Shown in pieces: positions 43,324-52,351 of a stretch of DNA of 64,000 nt. Each line of letters begins with the position of its first letter. The first letter of the stretch is position 1. Source of the stretch: Bacillota bacterium (GTDB taxonomy: Bacteria; Bacillota; Clostridia; Lachnospirales; Cellulosilyticaceae); the NCBI GenBank assembly GCA_023393125.1, contig JAEWMQ010000107.1, forward strand, positions 1 to 64,000. Reading direction: 5' to 3'. A model generated the notes under the pieces. The model was not told the origin of the DNA, ran no database searches, and saw only the letters and a list, made by a program, of their open reading frames with translations. A program made the position numbers and the translations under genes.

Positions 43324-44376
43324 ATGAGCAGATTAATAAAATTAATGAGTTTAATAGGTTCTGTACTTGTATCAGGAATGTTATTTGCAGGATGTAGTGG
43401 AAAGAGTTCAGAATCAATTACCTTCTTTAATTATGGAGAGAATATAGATAATGAGACACTCAAGCAGTTTGAGAAGGAATATGGTATAAAAGTAAAGATG
43501 GATACTTTTGACGATATGGATACAATGCATATGAAGCTTGCTGGTAGTGACGTTAAATATGATGTGATTTTAGTTTCAGATGCTTTAATGCCAAAAATGA
43601 TTGAAGAAGGGCTTCTTCAAGAAATCAATAAGGATAATATACCTAATATAGCTCAGATGGATGAAGCCTATTTAGACTTATCTATGGACCCAGGTAATAA
43701 ATATTCAGTACCTTATATGTTTGGAACAATAGGTATTATTTATGATAAGAATGTGGTAACAGAAGAAGTAGATAGTTGGGACATACTATGGGATGAGAAG
43801 TATAAAGACAAAATCTTCATGTTTGATACTTATAGGGACACAATAGGAGTAGCTTTAAAGAAGTTAGGATATTCTATGAACTCAGATAATCCGGAAGAAC
43901 TTGAAGCAGCTAAAGAGTTATTATTAGAGCAAAGAAAATTAGTAGATCCTAAATATGGTGTAGATAATGGTACTACAATGATAGCAACAGGAGACACTGC
44001 TATTAATATGATTTGGTCTGGTGAGGGGCTCAATCTGCAAGACGAGTATCCAAATTTAGTTTATACCATACCTAAAGAAGGTGCGAACTTCTGGATTGAT
44101 AGTTTATGTATCCCAGCCAATGCAGTAAATGTTGAAGGTGCAGAAAAGTTTATTAATTTTGTTAGTGGTAAAGAAAGTGCACTCAGAATAGCTGATGAAA
44201 TTGGCTATACCACACCAAATAAAGAAGCTAGGTTAGAGCAACCAGAGCATGTTAGAAATAATCCTAATGCATACATGTCAAAAGAAATGATGGATTTATG
44301 TGAGATTTATACACCTCTATCGTTGGAAGTAAAACAAATGTATGATAGTGTATGGACACAAATTAAAGTAAACTAA
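43324..44376 (+). CDS. PotD/PotF-like solute-binding lipoprotein (orphan)
   Basis: 350 aa. Lipobox LFAGCSG, then a family 1-type periplasmic-binding fold: ITFFNYGENIDNETLKQFEKEYGIKV, YDVILVSDALMPKMI, the hinge PYMFGTIGIIYDKN and FWIDSLCIPANAVN. This is the spermidine/putrescine class (PotD). No ATPase or permease is adjacent, so it must share a transporter encoded elsewhere or act as a receptor. Weak AAAGGATAAA upstream of the ATG. A terminator follows. Confidence 0.88.
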   Translation: MSRLIKLMSLIGSVLVSGMLFAGCSGKSSESITFFNYGENIDNETLKQFEKEYGIKVKMDTFDDMDTMHMKLAGSDVKYDVILVSDALMPKMIEEGLLQEINKDNIPNIAQMDEAYLDLSMDPGNKYSVPYMFGTIGIIYDKNVVTEEVDSWDILWDEKYKDKIFMFDTYRDTIGVALKKLGYSMNSDNPEELEAAKELLLEQRKLVDPKYGVDNGTTMIATGDTAINMIWSGEGLNLQDEYPNLVYTIPKEGANFWIDSLCIPANAVNVEGAEKFINFVSGKESALRIADEIGYTTPNKEARLEQPEHVRNNPNAYMSKEMMDLCEIYTPLSLEVKQMYDSVWTQIKVN

Positions 44377-44393
44377 TAATAATATAAAGAATG

Positions 44394-44442
44394 AAAAGGT
44401 CCTAGAACATGATAATTAAAAAATCATGTTCTAGGACCTTTT
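44394..44442. terminator. Bidirectional terminator (CTAGAACAT family)
   Basis: AAAAGGTCCTAGAACATGAT and ATCATGTTCTAGGACCTTTT form a perfect 20-bp stem. The CCTAGAACAT core repeats that of the hairpin at 30095. Confidence 0.9.
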
Positions 44443-44589
44443 CATCTATTCATTAGGTACATATTAATAAATTTTATTGTATAGAGATTAGTAAAGGAAT
44501 AGGTTAGGCAGTTGAATTAAACAATCTTAAATACAATAATTTTAACTATAAAAATATTTAAAAAAGTATATTTTGTATAAGAATATATA

Positions 44590-44598
44590 TGATATAAT
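44590..44598 (+). promoter_or_regulatory. Extended -10 promoter of the histidine kinase gene
   Basis: TGATATAAT about 50 bp before the ATG at 44647. Confidence 0.5.
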
Positions 44599-44646
44599 AA
44601 TAAAAACATATAAATATGTAAATAAAAGGAAGATGAGGATGAAGAG

Positions 44647-46089
44647 ATGTTTAACTCAGTTTATTTTCTAATTATAATGGTCTTTTCCTGTTTAATGTGT
44701 TTATTGTTTGTAATTTTCAATTTATATTATAACGAACGTTACTTAAGTTGCATATGTGGAAGTAATATTTGTGTTGTGTTAAGTATTTTATTTATTTTAC
44801 TGTATAAGGCAGCAAATGAACATTGGATTTTAAAAGGGGTAACAGCTGTTATCTTTAGCAGTGGTATACTATTAGGTGTTGGTGCAACATTAATGATTAT
44901 GCAATTTCAATTAAAATCTTCTCATTTCCTTTTTATTCTAAGCTTTTTAATTATAGATTTCTTTTGTTTTCCTTTTTATTTAAATATCAGTGTTTTTTTA
45001 CATAAAATTATTTTAGTATCAGCCTCAGTGATTATATCTTTTAAATTTTTTCATTTTAGAAAAAGGAGTCTATTATCAAGGCTACTATTAGGAAGTAATA
45101 GTTTTTTTGCTATTATACAATGGGTATTTGCAGGTATATTTTATCTTAATGGTCCTGCATATTTCTTTTGGGATAATGCAGCTTATATTATTCAAAACTT
45201 TATCATTTCTATAATCTTCGTATGTATTACTATTCAAGACTCAAAAGCGTATTATGCTCAAAAAGTAAATGAATTACAGGATGAAATTGTCTTGAGCCAC
45301 AAACAGCTTCAAGAGAGTTATGAAAGAAATCAATTGAAAAGTAATGTTTTTGCAGATTTATCTCATGAATTAAAAACACCTATTAATGTAATTTATAGCA
45401 ATATTCAATTGTTTGAAAAGTGCCTATCAGAGGAGTCTGAGGGCTTAATAGAATCTGATAAATATCTAAAAAGTATGCAAAAGAACTGCTATCGTCTTAT
45501 TAAGTTAGTTAAAAACATTATAGATACAAATAAAATTGAGTTGGGTTATATGAGGGTAGATGCTAAGAATTATAACATTATTCCTTTTATAGAAGATATG
45601 GTTACGTCTATTAATGCTTTTGCTACGCAAAAGCAAATCAACATCATATTTGATACGGAAATAGAAGAGCTGGTAATAGCGTGCGATATGGATAAAATAG
45701 AAAAGATACTCTTTAATTTACTTTCTAATGCTATAAAGTATACTCCTATTGGTGGAGAAATTCTGGTTTATATTAGTTATGACAATAAGTATATGTATGT
45801 GACAGTACAAGATACAGGAGAGGGTATTCCAGAGATATTACATGAGACCATCTTTAATCGTTTTATACAAAACAAAGGAGAACTTCATGAAAAATATAAT
45901 AGTAGTGGTCTTGGATTAGCTCTTGTGAAATCATTTATAGAACTGCAGCAAGGTAGTATTTGGATTGATAAAGAATACCAGGATGGCTGTAAGATTACAT
46001 TTTCCCTACCTATTACTAAACTAGAGGATGCAGAGACAATAGTATATAAGACTATAAATTATAGTGAATATAATATAGAGTTTTTATAA
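44647..46089 (+). CDS. Orphan sensor histidine kinase with eight-segment membrane input domain
   Basis: 480 aa. About seven to eight hydrophobic helices occupy residues 1-200 with no large extracellular loop. A coiled linker follows, then the kinase core: H-box FADLSHELKTPINVI (around residue 240), N-box LLSNAIKYTP, G1 DTGEGIP, F-box IFNRFIQN and G2 SGLGLALVKSF. All catalytic motifs are intact. No response regulator gene is adjacent, so its partner is encoded elsewhere. Similar membrane-sensor kinases occur in Clostridia, but the signal is unknown. Confidence 0.9.
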   Translation: MFNSVYFLIIMVFSCLMCLLFVIFNLYYNERYLSCICGSNICVVLSILFILLYKAANEHWILKGVTAVIFSSGILLGVGATLMIMQFQLKSSHFLFILSFLIIDFFCFPFYLNISVFLHKIILVSASVIISFKFFHFRKRSLLSRLLLGSNSFFAIIQWVFAGIFYLNGPAYFFWDNAAYIIQNFIISIIFVCITIQDSKAYYAQKVNELQDEIVLSHKQLQESYERNQLKSNVFADLSHELKTPINVIYSNIQLFEKCLSEESEGLIESDKYLKSMQKNCYRLIKLVKNIIDTNKIELGYMRVDAKNYNIIPFIEDMVTSINAFATQKQINIIFDTEIEELVIACDMDKIEKILFNLLSNAIKYTPIGGEILVYISYDNKYMYVTVQDTGEGIPEILHETIFNRFIQNKGELHEKYNSSGLGLALVKSFIELQQGSIWIDKEYQDGCKITFSLPITKLEDAETIVYKTINYSEYNIEFL

Positions 46090-46191
46090 AATTAAATAAA
46101 ATATGGGAATTTTGTTAAAGGATATCTATAAGTATTCACTCAGAAAATTCCTACTGCATACAATACAGTAAAAGGATTTTTTGGAGGGAAT

Positions 46192-47106
46192 ATGATAGAC
46201 GATCAAAGATATGTCATTTTATCACTTGAATTACATTTATTTTTCTCAAGAATAATGAAGGAACATTCACTTTTTCTAGAAGCGGGATTTACGCCTAAGG
46301 ACTCAAGGCTTGCTAGTGAGGCAGATCATTATAAAAAAGAATTTGAAAGACTTTTGTCACAGGTAGTGAGTGTTAGTAATGGCGTAATAAGGCCTAATGT
46401 TTTAAACTCTGGAGAAATTATAACTGACTATACATTAGGAACAGAACAAAAGACTCAAAATTTCACAGGAATAAGGATAGATCAAAATATAACTGTGCAA
46501 GAATCAAGACTGCAGAGTGGAAACAATCCAAAAGTTAGTCCTACTTTAGTAAATCGTGTAAAGCAAATTAACACAAGTGCAAGGAATCTGATTAATGGGC
46601 TTATTAATTTTAAACAGAGATTATTAAATGGTGTTCTCTCTTGTAATTTATTTACGGTTAATTATCCATTACTTATAGAGCATATACTACGTGAAGCAAG
46701 ACTATATTTATCATTAGTAAATGACTTAGAAAATAGAGTGGATATTGATTCTAAAGATGCTAGAGAAACGGAGCTATTCTGGGATCAAATTATGATGGAA
46801 CATGCATTGTTTATAAGAGGGTTACTTGATCCTACTGAAGGAGAATTAATTAATACCTCCAATGATTTTGCTGGTGAATTTAAGAATTTAATTCAAGAAG
46901 CACAGACCATGACAGATGCGACAATAAGTAGTGTTACTAATGAAACCCTAAACCAAACTATTCAATTAAAGAATTTTAAACAAGCGGGGACAGAAGGAAT
47001 TGCTAGTTGTAAAATAAGATCCATAATACTGCCACTTCTTGCTGACCATGTATTAAGAGAAGCTAATCATTATATTAGATTATTAGAGACTTATGAAGGT
47101 ATGTAA
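46192..47106 (+). CDS. DUF2935 family protein (duplicated four-helix bundle)
   Basis: 304 aa in two similar halves, each a helix bundle. Half one has LELHLFFSRIMKEHSLFLEAG and LLIEHILREARLYLSLV; half two has ELFWDQIMMEHALFIRGLLDP and LLADHVLREANHYIRLL. The matched E...H and H..E/R residues look like a ferritin-like metal site in each half. DUF2935 occurs in spore-forming Firmicutes; its function is unknown, possibly metal storage or spore-related. GGAGGGAAT precedes the ATG. It lies downstream of the histidine kinase but separated by 100 bp. Confidence 0.85.
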   Translation: MIDDQRYVILSLELHLFFSRIMKEHSLFLEAGFTPKDSRLASEADHYKKEFERLLSQVVSVSNGVIRPNVLNSGEIITDYTLGTEQKTQNFTGIRIDQNITVQESRLQSGNNPKVSPTLVNRVKQINTSARNLINGLINFKQRLLNGVLSCNLFTVNYPLLIEHILREARLYLSLVNDLENRVDIDSKDARETELFWDQIMMEHALFIRGLLDPTEGELINTSNDFAGEFKNLIQEAQTMTDATISSVTNETLNQTIQLKNFKQAGTEGIASCKIRSIILPLLADHVLREANHYIRLLETYEGM

Positions 47107-47182
47107 TGATAGATATGGCAGTTACGTTATAGTTATATAAGAATGTGGATTGTAGTGAACACGATACAGAGAGTGGTTTATG

Positions 47183-47223
47183 AAAAAAGACTGATACCAA
47201 AGTGGCATCAGTCCCTTTTTTAT
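47183..47223. terminator. Bidirectional terminator between DUF2935 and gltS
   Basis: GACTGATACCA and TGGCATCAGTC with AAAAAA before and TTTTT after, so it works for both converging genes. Confidence 0.88.
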
Positions 47224-47227
47224 AAAA

Positions 47228-48430
47228 TCAACTAATAAAGTTAATAAATATAGTAATGATAGCAGAATTAACAAAATCAATGAATAAGCCACCCACAATT
47301 GGAACAACAAAGTAAGGCGTATGAACAAAACCATATCTATTGGTTAGTTCATCCATATTAGCGATCGCATTTGGAGTAGCTCCCATTCCGAAACCACAAA
47401 TAGCAGAAGCAAATACAGCAGCTTCGTAATTTTTACCCATTACTCTATAAGTTATAATATAAGCAAATAGACCTACTAAAATAGCTTGAGCGATAAGCAT
47501 AATGATAAGTGGTAATGCTAGATCAAATAGTTGCCATAGTTTAAGCCCCATTAATGCCATTGTTAAGAAGAAAGATAAGCTTAATCCTCCTAACGTTTCA
47601 ATTTCCTTTTCTACAATAGGTTGTTTTCTAAAATCATATATATTTCTTATGATGGCAGCAACTAACATAGCGCCAATGTAAGAAGGAAAAGTTAAGCCAG
47701 ATGCCTGAATTAATTTAGAAACGATAGAACCAAGTCCCATGGCAATAAATAAAAAGCATGCACCTGTCATTAATTTTTTAAAAGATAGGATATTGTGATT
47801 TTCTTCGTTGTAATCTCCTACTTCCTCTGGGGGTGTAAGATCATTCTCATCATGGACAGTGTGCAGTTTGTGATGAAGTATTAAATTTCTAGCAACTAGT
47901 CCTCCGATGATACTACCCATGATAAGACCGAAAGTAGCAGAAGCTACGGAAATAGTAGTAGCACCAGTAATTCCCATATCCTCAAGGATTGGGCCAAAAG
48001 AACCAGCAGTACCATGTCCACCTACCATAGGAATGGAAGCTGTACAAAGTCCCATTAAAGGAGATAGATTAAATAATGAGGATAGTGATACACCAATTAT
48101 ATTTTGTAAAATAACTAGTAATATTGCAAGAGAGAGGAAGATAACTACCTTAATGCCACCTTGCTTTAGTATTTTGATACTGGCTGTAAAACCAATACTA
48201 GTAAAAAATGCTGTCATAAATATGTTTTGAAGTGTTGTATCTAAATTAATAGTAGCTATATTAGTTTGATTTAATATAAGCATTAGTAGTGCAAAAATGA
48301 AGCCACCTATAACTGCTGGTGGGATGCAATACTTAGAGAATATAGTGAACTTACTTTTCGTGTATTTACCAATGTAAAAGACAAGAGAAACTAAGGCCAT
48401 AGTCTCATAGATATCAAGATTAATTGTCAT
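47228..48430 (-). CDS. gltS: Sodium/glutamate symporter
   Basis: 400 aa with about ten membrane segments, the ESS (GltS) family fold of two inverted repeats. YCIPPAVIGGFIFALL, SIGFTASIKILKQGG and the pore motif ASIPMVGGHGTAGSFG (around residue 135) are typical; the second repeat carries ICGFGMGATPNAIANM. It takes up glutamate with sodium. AAAGGA lies 12 bp before the ATG. Single gene on the minus strand, with a shared terminator downstream. Confidence 0.93.
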   Translation of the reverse strand: MTINLDIYETMALVSLVFYIGKYTKSKFTIFSKYCIPPAVIGGFIFALLMLILNQTNIATINLDTTLQNIFMTAFFTSIGFTASIKILKQGGIKVVIFLSLAILLVILQNIIGVSLSSLFNLSPLMGLCTASIPMVGGHGTAGSFGPILEDMGITGATTISVASATFGLIMGSIIGGLVARNLILHHKLHTVHDENDLTPPEEVGDYNEENHNILSFKKLMTGACFLFIAMGLGSIVSKLIQASGLTFPSYIGAMLVAAIIRNIYDFRKQPIVEKEIETLGGLSLSFFLTMALMGLKLWQLFDLALPLIIMLIAQAILVGLFAYIITYRVMGKNYEAAVFASAICGFGMGATPNAIANMDELTNRYGFVHTPYFVVPIVGGLFIDFVNSAIITIFINFIS

Positions 48431-48736
48431 ACATTATCGAGTCCTTTCTAGTATTTATCTGCCTAAAGTATATATCTATATAACATAATAAAATTAAATT
48501 ATAGACTAATTAACCTAATTATGTAAATATGGAACAAGTTGGTAAAACTAGAGTTTTGCATAAATTAAGAAGGCAAAATGATTAAAGCTAGTAGTTTAAT
48601 AAAAGTAGTATGGATATATTAGAGCGTATTAATTCAAAAAAAATATAATTGAAATTTTTATGGTGAAGATTGAAAGAGAGAAGGGAAACTTTAAGTAAGG
48701 GATTAATAGTTTAATATGAATTTCATTATAGGAATA

Positions 48737-48745
48737 TGATATAAT
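48737..48745 (+). promoter_or_regulatory. Extended -10 promoter of the UvrA-like operon
   Basis: TGATATAAT. The predicted start (about 48752) falls directly before the leader hairpin at 48755, so the hairpin belongs to this transcript. The rest of the 434-bp gap (48431-48736) shows only AT-rich sequence. Confidence 0.6.
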
Positions 48746-48754
48746 GATATTGGT

Positions 48755-48809
48755 TAATCTTAGAACATAAAAGGCGAAGCACGCGCTATTTAGGTTCTAA
48801 GATTTTTTC
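48755..48809 (+). terminator. Leader terminator/attenuator upstream of the UvrA-like gene
   Basis: AATCTTAGAAC pairs with GTTCTAAGATT and TTTTTT follows. It lies in the 5' leader, not after a gene. TTCTAAG recurs just downstream (48812-48818), offering an alternative partner for the left arm. The left arm core resembles the terminators at 30095 and 44394. Confidence 0.6.
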
Positions 48810-48864
48810 TTTTCTAAGGCTATTCGTTTATATGTTTATAAAATAGAGGCAAGGGGAAAAACAG

Positions 48865-51210
48865 ATGAATAAGTACATAGAGATTAAAAATGCGCATATC
48901 CATAATTTAAAAGGAATAGATGTGAAAATTCCTAGAAATAAGTTAACTGTTATTACTGGTGTTTCTGGAAGTGGAAAATCAAGCTTAGCCTTTGATATAC
49001 TTTATGAGGAAGGAAAGCGAAGGTATTTAATGTTTTCGGATTCGGGTTTTATGGTGGAGGGAGAATCAGCTTTTGATCAAATGACGGGACTTTCTCCAAC
49101 TGTTGCGGTGGAACAGCGGATTATTAGGCAGTCTAATCCTAGGAGTACAGTAGGAACAAAAACAAAAATAAGTAGTATGTTAGCGGTGCTGTTTGCAACC
49201 TATGGAGAACATGAAGCCGGATATGGGGATAGCAGACCCTTAACAATGGAAATGTTTCAAAGAAACTCAGCTAAGGGCATGTGTGTCAAATGCTTAGGCA
49301 AGGGTATCGTTAAAAAAATAGATGAGGAAAAACTTTTTGGGGACGGTTCTCAAAAAATAGAGGATGTTTGCTTAGGAGTAGGAAGAAGAGGAACTACTAA
49401 AAAAATGCTAGAGAGCTTCTACAAATACTATAAAGTTAAGGGAGATACACCTCTTAAGCATTTAAAGGATGATGAACTTTTTGCTCTGAAGTACGGTGAT
49501 TATGGAAAGTCTTCATTTATAGGTTTTATACCATGGATTACGGAGGTAACAAATGGTGCTTTCTCTGCTACAGGTAGGTTGGAGCAGATGCTAATGGAAG
49601 CAGGTTATATGGAAAAGGGTAAGTGTCCTAAATGTCAAGGAATGGGATTAGGAGAAGAAGCTATTCACACCACCATTGGTGGAAAAACCATTTCAGAGCT
49701 AGAGCAAATGTATATAAAGGATTTATATGAGTTTTTAAGGAAGCTAGATACAAAAAATAGGTTAATTGAGGAAATCCTTACTAAATTAGAGTGTATGATT
49801 GATGTAGGATTATTCCACTTAGCTTTATCACGCCCAATCCCCACTCTTTCAGGAGGTGAGATACAAAGATTATTTCTTGCCTCTTATATTATTGCAGATA
49901 TGGATGCGATTATTTTCATTTTTGATGAACCTACTATTGGATTACATGAAATAGAAAAAGCAAAATTAATTGATATTATAAAAAAGCTTGTAAGTAAAGG
50001 AAACACAGTTGTTGCTGTTGAACATGATGAGAGTTTTATAAGACAGGCAGATTATATTATTGATTTGGGGCCGGATGCAGGAATATTAGGAGGTAGTAAG
50101 ATTTACGAAGGAGATTTTAACACCTTTTTAACTTGTGAACATTCAAGAACAGCACCATATTTGTCAGGCAAAAGACCTTTTATACACAAAGCGGACCATA
50201 GAAGGTTGAATGAAAAAAAGGTGATTACATTAAAAAATGCTTCCTTGCATAACTTGAAAAATGTTACTGTAGACATTCCTTTAGGAGTAATGGTAGGCAT
50301 AGTAGGTGTTTCTGGCAGTGGAAAATCTAGTTTGATTTCAGAAACCTTAGTTCCTAAATTAAAAGCATCACTTAAATCAAAGTGTGTTATGGAAGATGAG
50401 GTAGAGGATAAAGCTGAACTAGAAGAAGTAGAACTTTTAGGAGTAAGTCAAATTAAGAAGTGCTACGTCATTGATCAAAAACCTATAGGTAGAAGTAGAA
50501 CTTCTTGCCTTGCAACTTATACAGGGATTATGGACCGTATTCGTCAGTTATTTGCTAAAGCAAGTGACCTTCCACCAGGTTTTTTCTCTATTAATGCAGA
50601 GGGTGGTTGTCCAATATGTAAGGGTGAAGGAGAAGTACATTATCATGTAGGCCATGGCAATTTTATTCATGTGAAGTGTGAAGCTTGTGAAGGAATAGGA
50701 TTTATACCAGAGGCAGCAGAAGTGACACTTGAGGGGAAAAACATTAAAGATGTTTTGGAGATGAGTGTAGATGAAGCAATAGCATTTTTTAGTGATAAAG
50801 ATGAGCCAGTTACCAATATATTAGAGACTTTAAAGCGTGTAGGCATGGGGTACATCCAATTAGGTCAGAAAACACCTACTATATCTGGGGGTGAAAGTCA
50901 GCGCATTAAGCTGGGCAAGGAACTAGGAAAGGGACAGGCTGCTAAAGATGCTTTATACATTTTAGATGAGCCTACAACAGGACTATCATTTCATGATAGT
51001 GAAAAGCTTATGATGTTATTACAGGAGCTAGTGGATAAAGGGAATACGGTTATTATCATCGAACATGATTCCCATGTTTTATCTAGCTGTGATTACTTAA
51101 TAGAAATGGGCATTGGTGGTGGCAGGGATGGAGGAGAAGTAATTGCAACAGGTGCCCCTAAGGTGTTAAGAGAAGATCCTCATTCTATTATTGGGAGGTA
51201 TTTATGTTAG
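48865..51210 (+). CDS. UvrA-like tandem ABC ATPase (short, UvrA2/resistance type)
   Basis: 781 aa, shorter than housekeeping UvrA (about 940). Two ABC modules are intact: Walker A GVSGSGKSSLAF and GVSGSGKSSLIS, signatures LSGGEIQR and ISGGESQR, Walker B FIFDEPTIGLH and YILDEPTTGLS. Zinc-type cysteine pairs CVKCLGKG, CPKCQG and CPICKGEG...CEACEG are present. The deleted part probably includes the UvrB-binding insertion, as in UvrA2 and antibiotic self-protection proteins. AGGCAAGGGG precedes the ATG. A serine hydrolase gene overlaps its end by 7 bp. The leader carries a terminator. Confidence 0.85.
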   Translation: MNKYIEIKNAHIHNLKGIDVKIPRNKLTVITGVSGSGKSSLAFDILYEEGKRRYLMFSDSGFMVEGESAFDQMTGLSPTVAVEQRIIRQSNPRSTVGTKTKISSMLAVLFATYGEHEAGYGDSRPLTMEMFQRNSAKGMCVKCLGKGIVKKIDEEKLFGDGSQKIEDVCLGVGRRGTTKKMLESFYKYYKVKGDTPLKHLKDDELFALKYGDYGKSSFIGFIPWITEVTNGAFSATGRLEQMLMEAGYMEKGKCPKCQGMGLGEEAIHTTIGGKTISELEQMYIKDLYEFLRKLDTKNRLIEEILTKLECMIDVGLFHLALSRPIPTLSGGEIQRLFLASYIIADMDAIIFIFDEPTIGLHEIEKAKLIDIIKKLVSKGNTVVAVEHDESFIRQADYIIDLGPDAGILGGSKIYEGDFNTFLTCEHSRTAPYLSGKRPFIHKADHRRLNEKKVITLKNASLHNLKNVTVDIPLGVMVGIVGVSGSGKSSLISETLVPKLKASLKSKCVMEDEVEDKAELEEVELLGVSQIKKCYVIDQKPIGRSRTSCLATYTGIMDRIRQLFAKASDLPPGFFSINAEGGCPICKGEGEVHYHVGHGNFIHVKCEACEGIGFIPEAAEVTLEGKNIKDVLEMSVDEAIAFFSDKDEPVTNILETLKRVGMGYIQLGQKTPTISGGESQRIKLGKELGKGQAAKDALYILDEPTTGLSFHDSEKLMMLLQELVDKGNTVIIIEHDSHVLSSCDYLIEMGIGGGRDGGEVIATGAPKVLREDPHSIIGRYLC

Positions 51211-52139
51211 AGAAAGCAAAGGCTAAAGATAATAAGCTGGGACAAATGATAGATGAATATATTCAGCAAAAAAGATATCGCCAGATCAATAGTGTCCTAA
51301 TCTATCAAGATGGACAGTTAGTTTTGGAACGCTATTATAATAGATTCACTGAAGAAAGTCGAAACCCTATTAAATCCATATGGAAAAGTATTATTTCTAT
51401 TTGCATTGGGATCTGCTTAGATAAAGGGTATATCAAAAGTCTAGACGAACCTATTTATAGGTACCTAGAAGGCTTTAATAAAAATAATCATCCTTATCAT
51501 AAGCTTATTACAATACGCCACTTGCTCACTATGACGTCCGGAATTTATTGGAATGGAGGTAAGCACTATCATTGTCCTATGCTAGAACAGCTTAGAAGAT
51601 CACAAGACTGGATAGAACATCTGGCTGACATTCAAATGGATGCAGTGCCTGGAACAAAGCATGTTTATAAGGAATGGGATGTGATTTTGCTAAGTACCAT
51701 TATAAGTCAAGTGACTGGTATGAATACGTTTGATTTTTGCAATAGCTACTTATTTAAGTCACTTGATATCAAAAGTGAGAAATGGTGGACAAGTTCTTGC
51801 GGTGTAACTTATAACATAGGAAATACAACTTTAGATGAAGTGACTTCTCATTTATGTGCCAGGGATCTAGCTAAAATAGGGAATTTGTTCTTGAACGGAG
51901 GCAAATATAATGGAGAGCAAATCATTTCAGAAGGTTATATAAGAGAAGCAACTACGCCAATTCAGCAAAATGGTAACTATGGTTTTCTATGGTGGCTAGG
52001 AGATGGATGGTACGGTTGTCGTGGCGTTGGAGGACAAGAGATTAGAGTGATGCCTGAGAAAAATATAGTCGGTGTTATTCAGGCAACTCCAACGCCATTA
52101 GGCAAATCTTATGAAGATATATTTGTATTATGTAATTAA
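51204..52139 (+). CDS. Serine hydrolase of the beta-lactamase class C/PBP4-like family
   Basis: 311 aa, cytoplasmic (no signal peptide). The active-site SxxK is SIWKS (around residue 55); the helix following it and HLLTMTSGI are typical of the family. The second motif appears as YKEWD rather than the usual YxN, and the third region is GVGGQE. Such enzymes hydrolyse esters, amides or lactams. It overlaps the UvrA-like gene by 7 bp, so the pair is coupled; the combination suggests handling of a bound or modified toxic compound (inference). Confidence 0.8.
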   Translation: MLEKAKAKDNKLGQMIDEYIQQKRYRQINSVLIYQDGQLVLERYYNRFTEESRNPIKSIWKSIISICIGICLDKGYIKSLDEPIYRYLEGFNKNNHPYHKLITIRHLLTMTSGIYWNGGKHYHCPMLEQLRRSQDWIEHLADIQMDAVPGTKHVYKEWDVILLSTIISQVTGMNTFDFCNSYLFKSLDIKSEKWWTSSCGVTYNIGNTTLDEVTSHLCARDLAKIGNLFLNGGKYNGEQIISEGYIREATTPIQQNGNYGFLWWLGDGWYGCRGVGGQEIRVMPEKNIVGVIQATPTPLGKSYEDIFVLCN

Positions 52140-52140
52140 G

Positions 52141-52257
52141 CTACAGTAATTTTATAATAAATGAGACTAAAGTACAATAAATGCTTAGCGCCCCTAAAGT
52201 AAGATTGAAATAAAGTCTTAACTTTAGGGGCTTAATAATGATGAAAAATTACTGTAG
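52141..52257 (+). promoter_or_regulatory. Nested inverted repeat after the serine hydrolase
   Basis: Outer arms CTACAGTAATTT and AAATTACTGTAG (perfect 12 bp) enclose an inner stem CCCCTAAAGT/ACTTTAGGGG. There is no T run after the inner stem; TTTTTG follows the outer one. It may act as a terminator or as an RNA-stability element. Confidence 0.6.
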
Positions 52258-52351
52258 TTTTTGTAAAATTTAATACATTTTAAATATTATAAATATATGC
52301 TAGAATGACAAAATCACATGTTTTAAACTGATAAGCAGAGGGGGAGCATAG

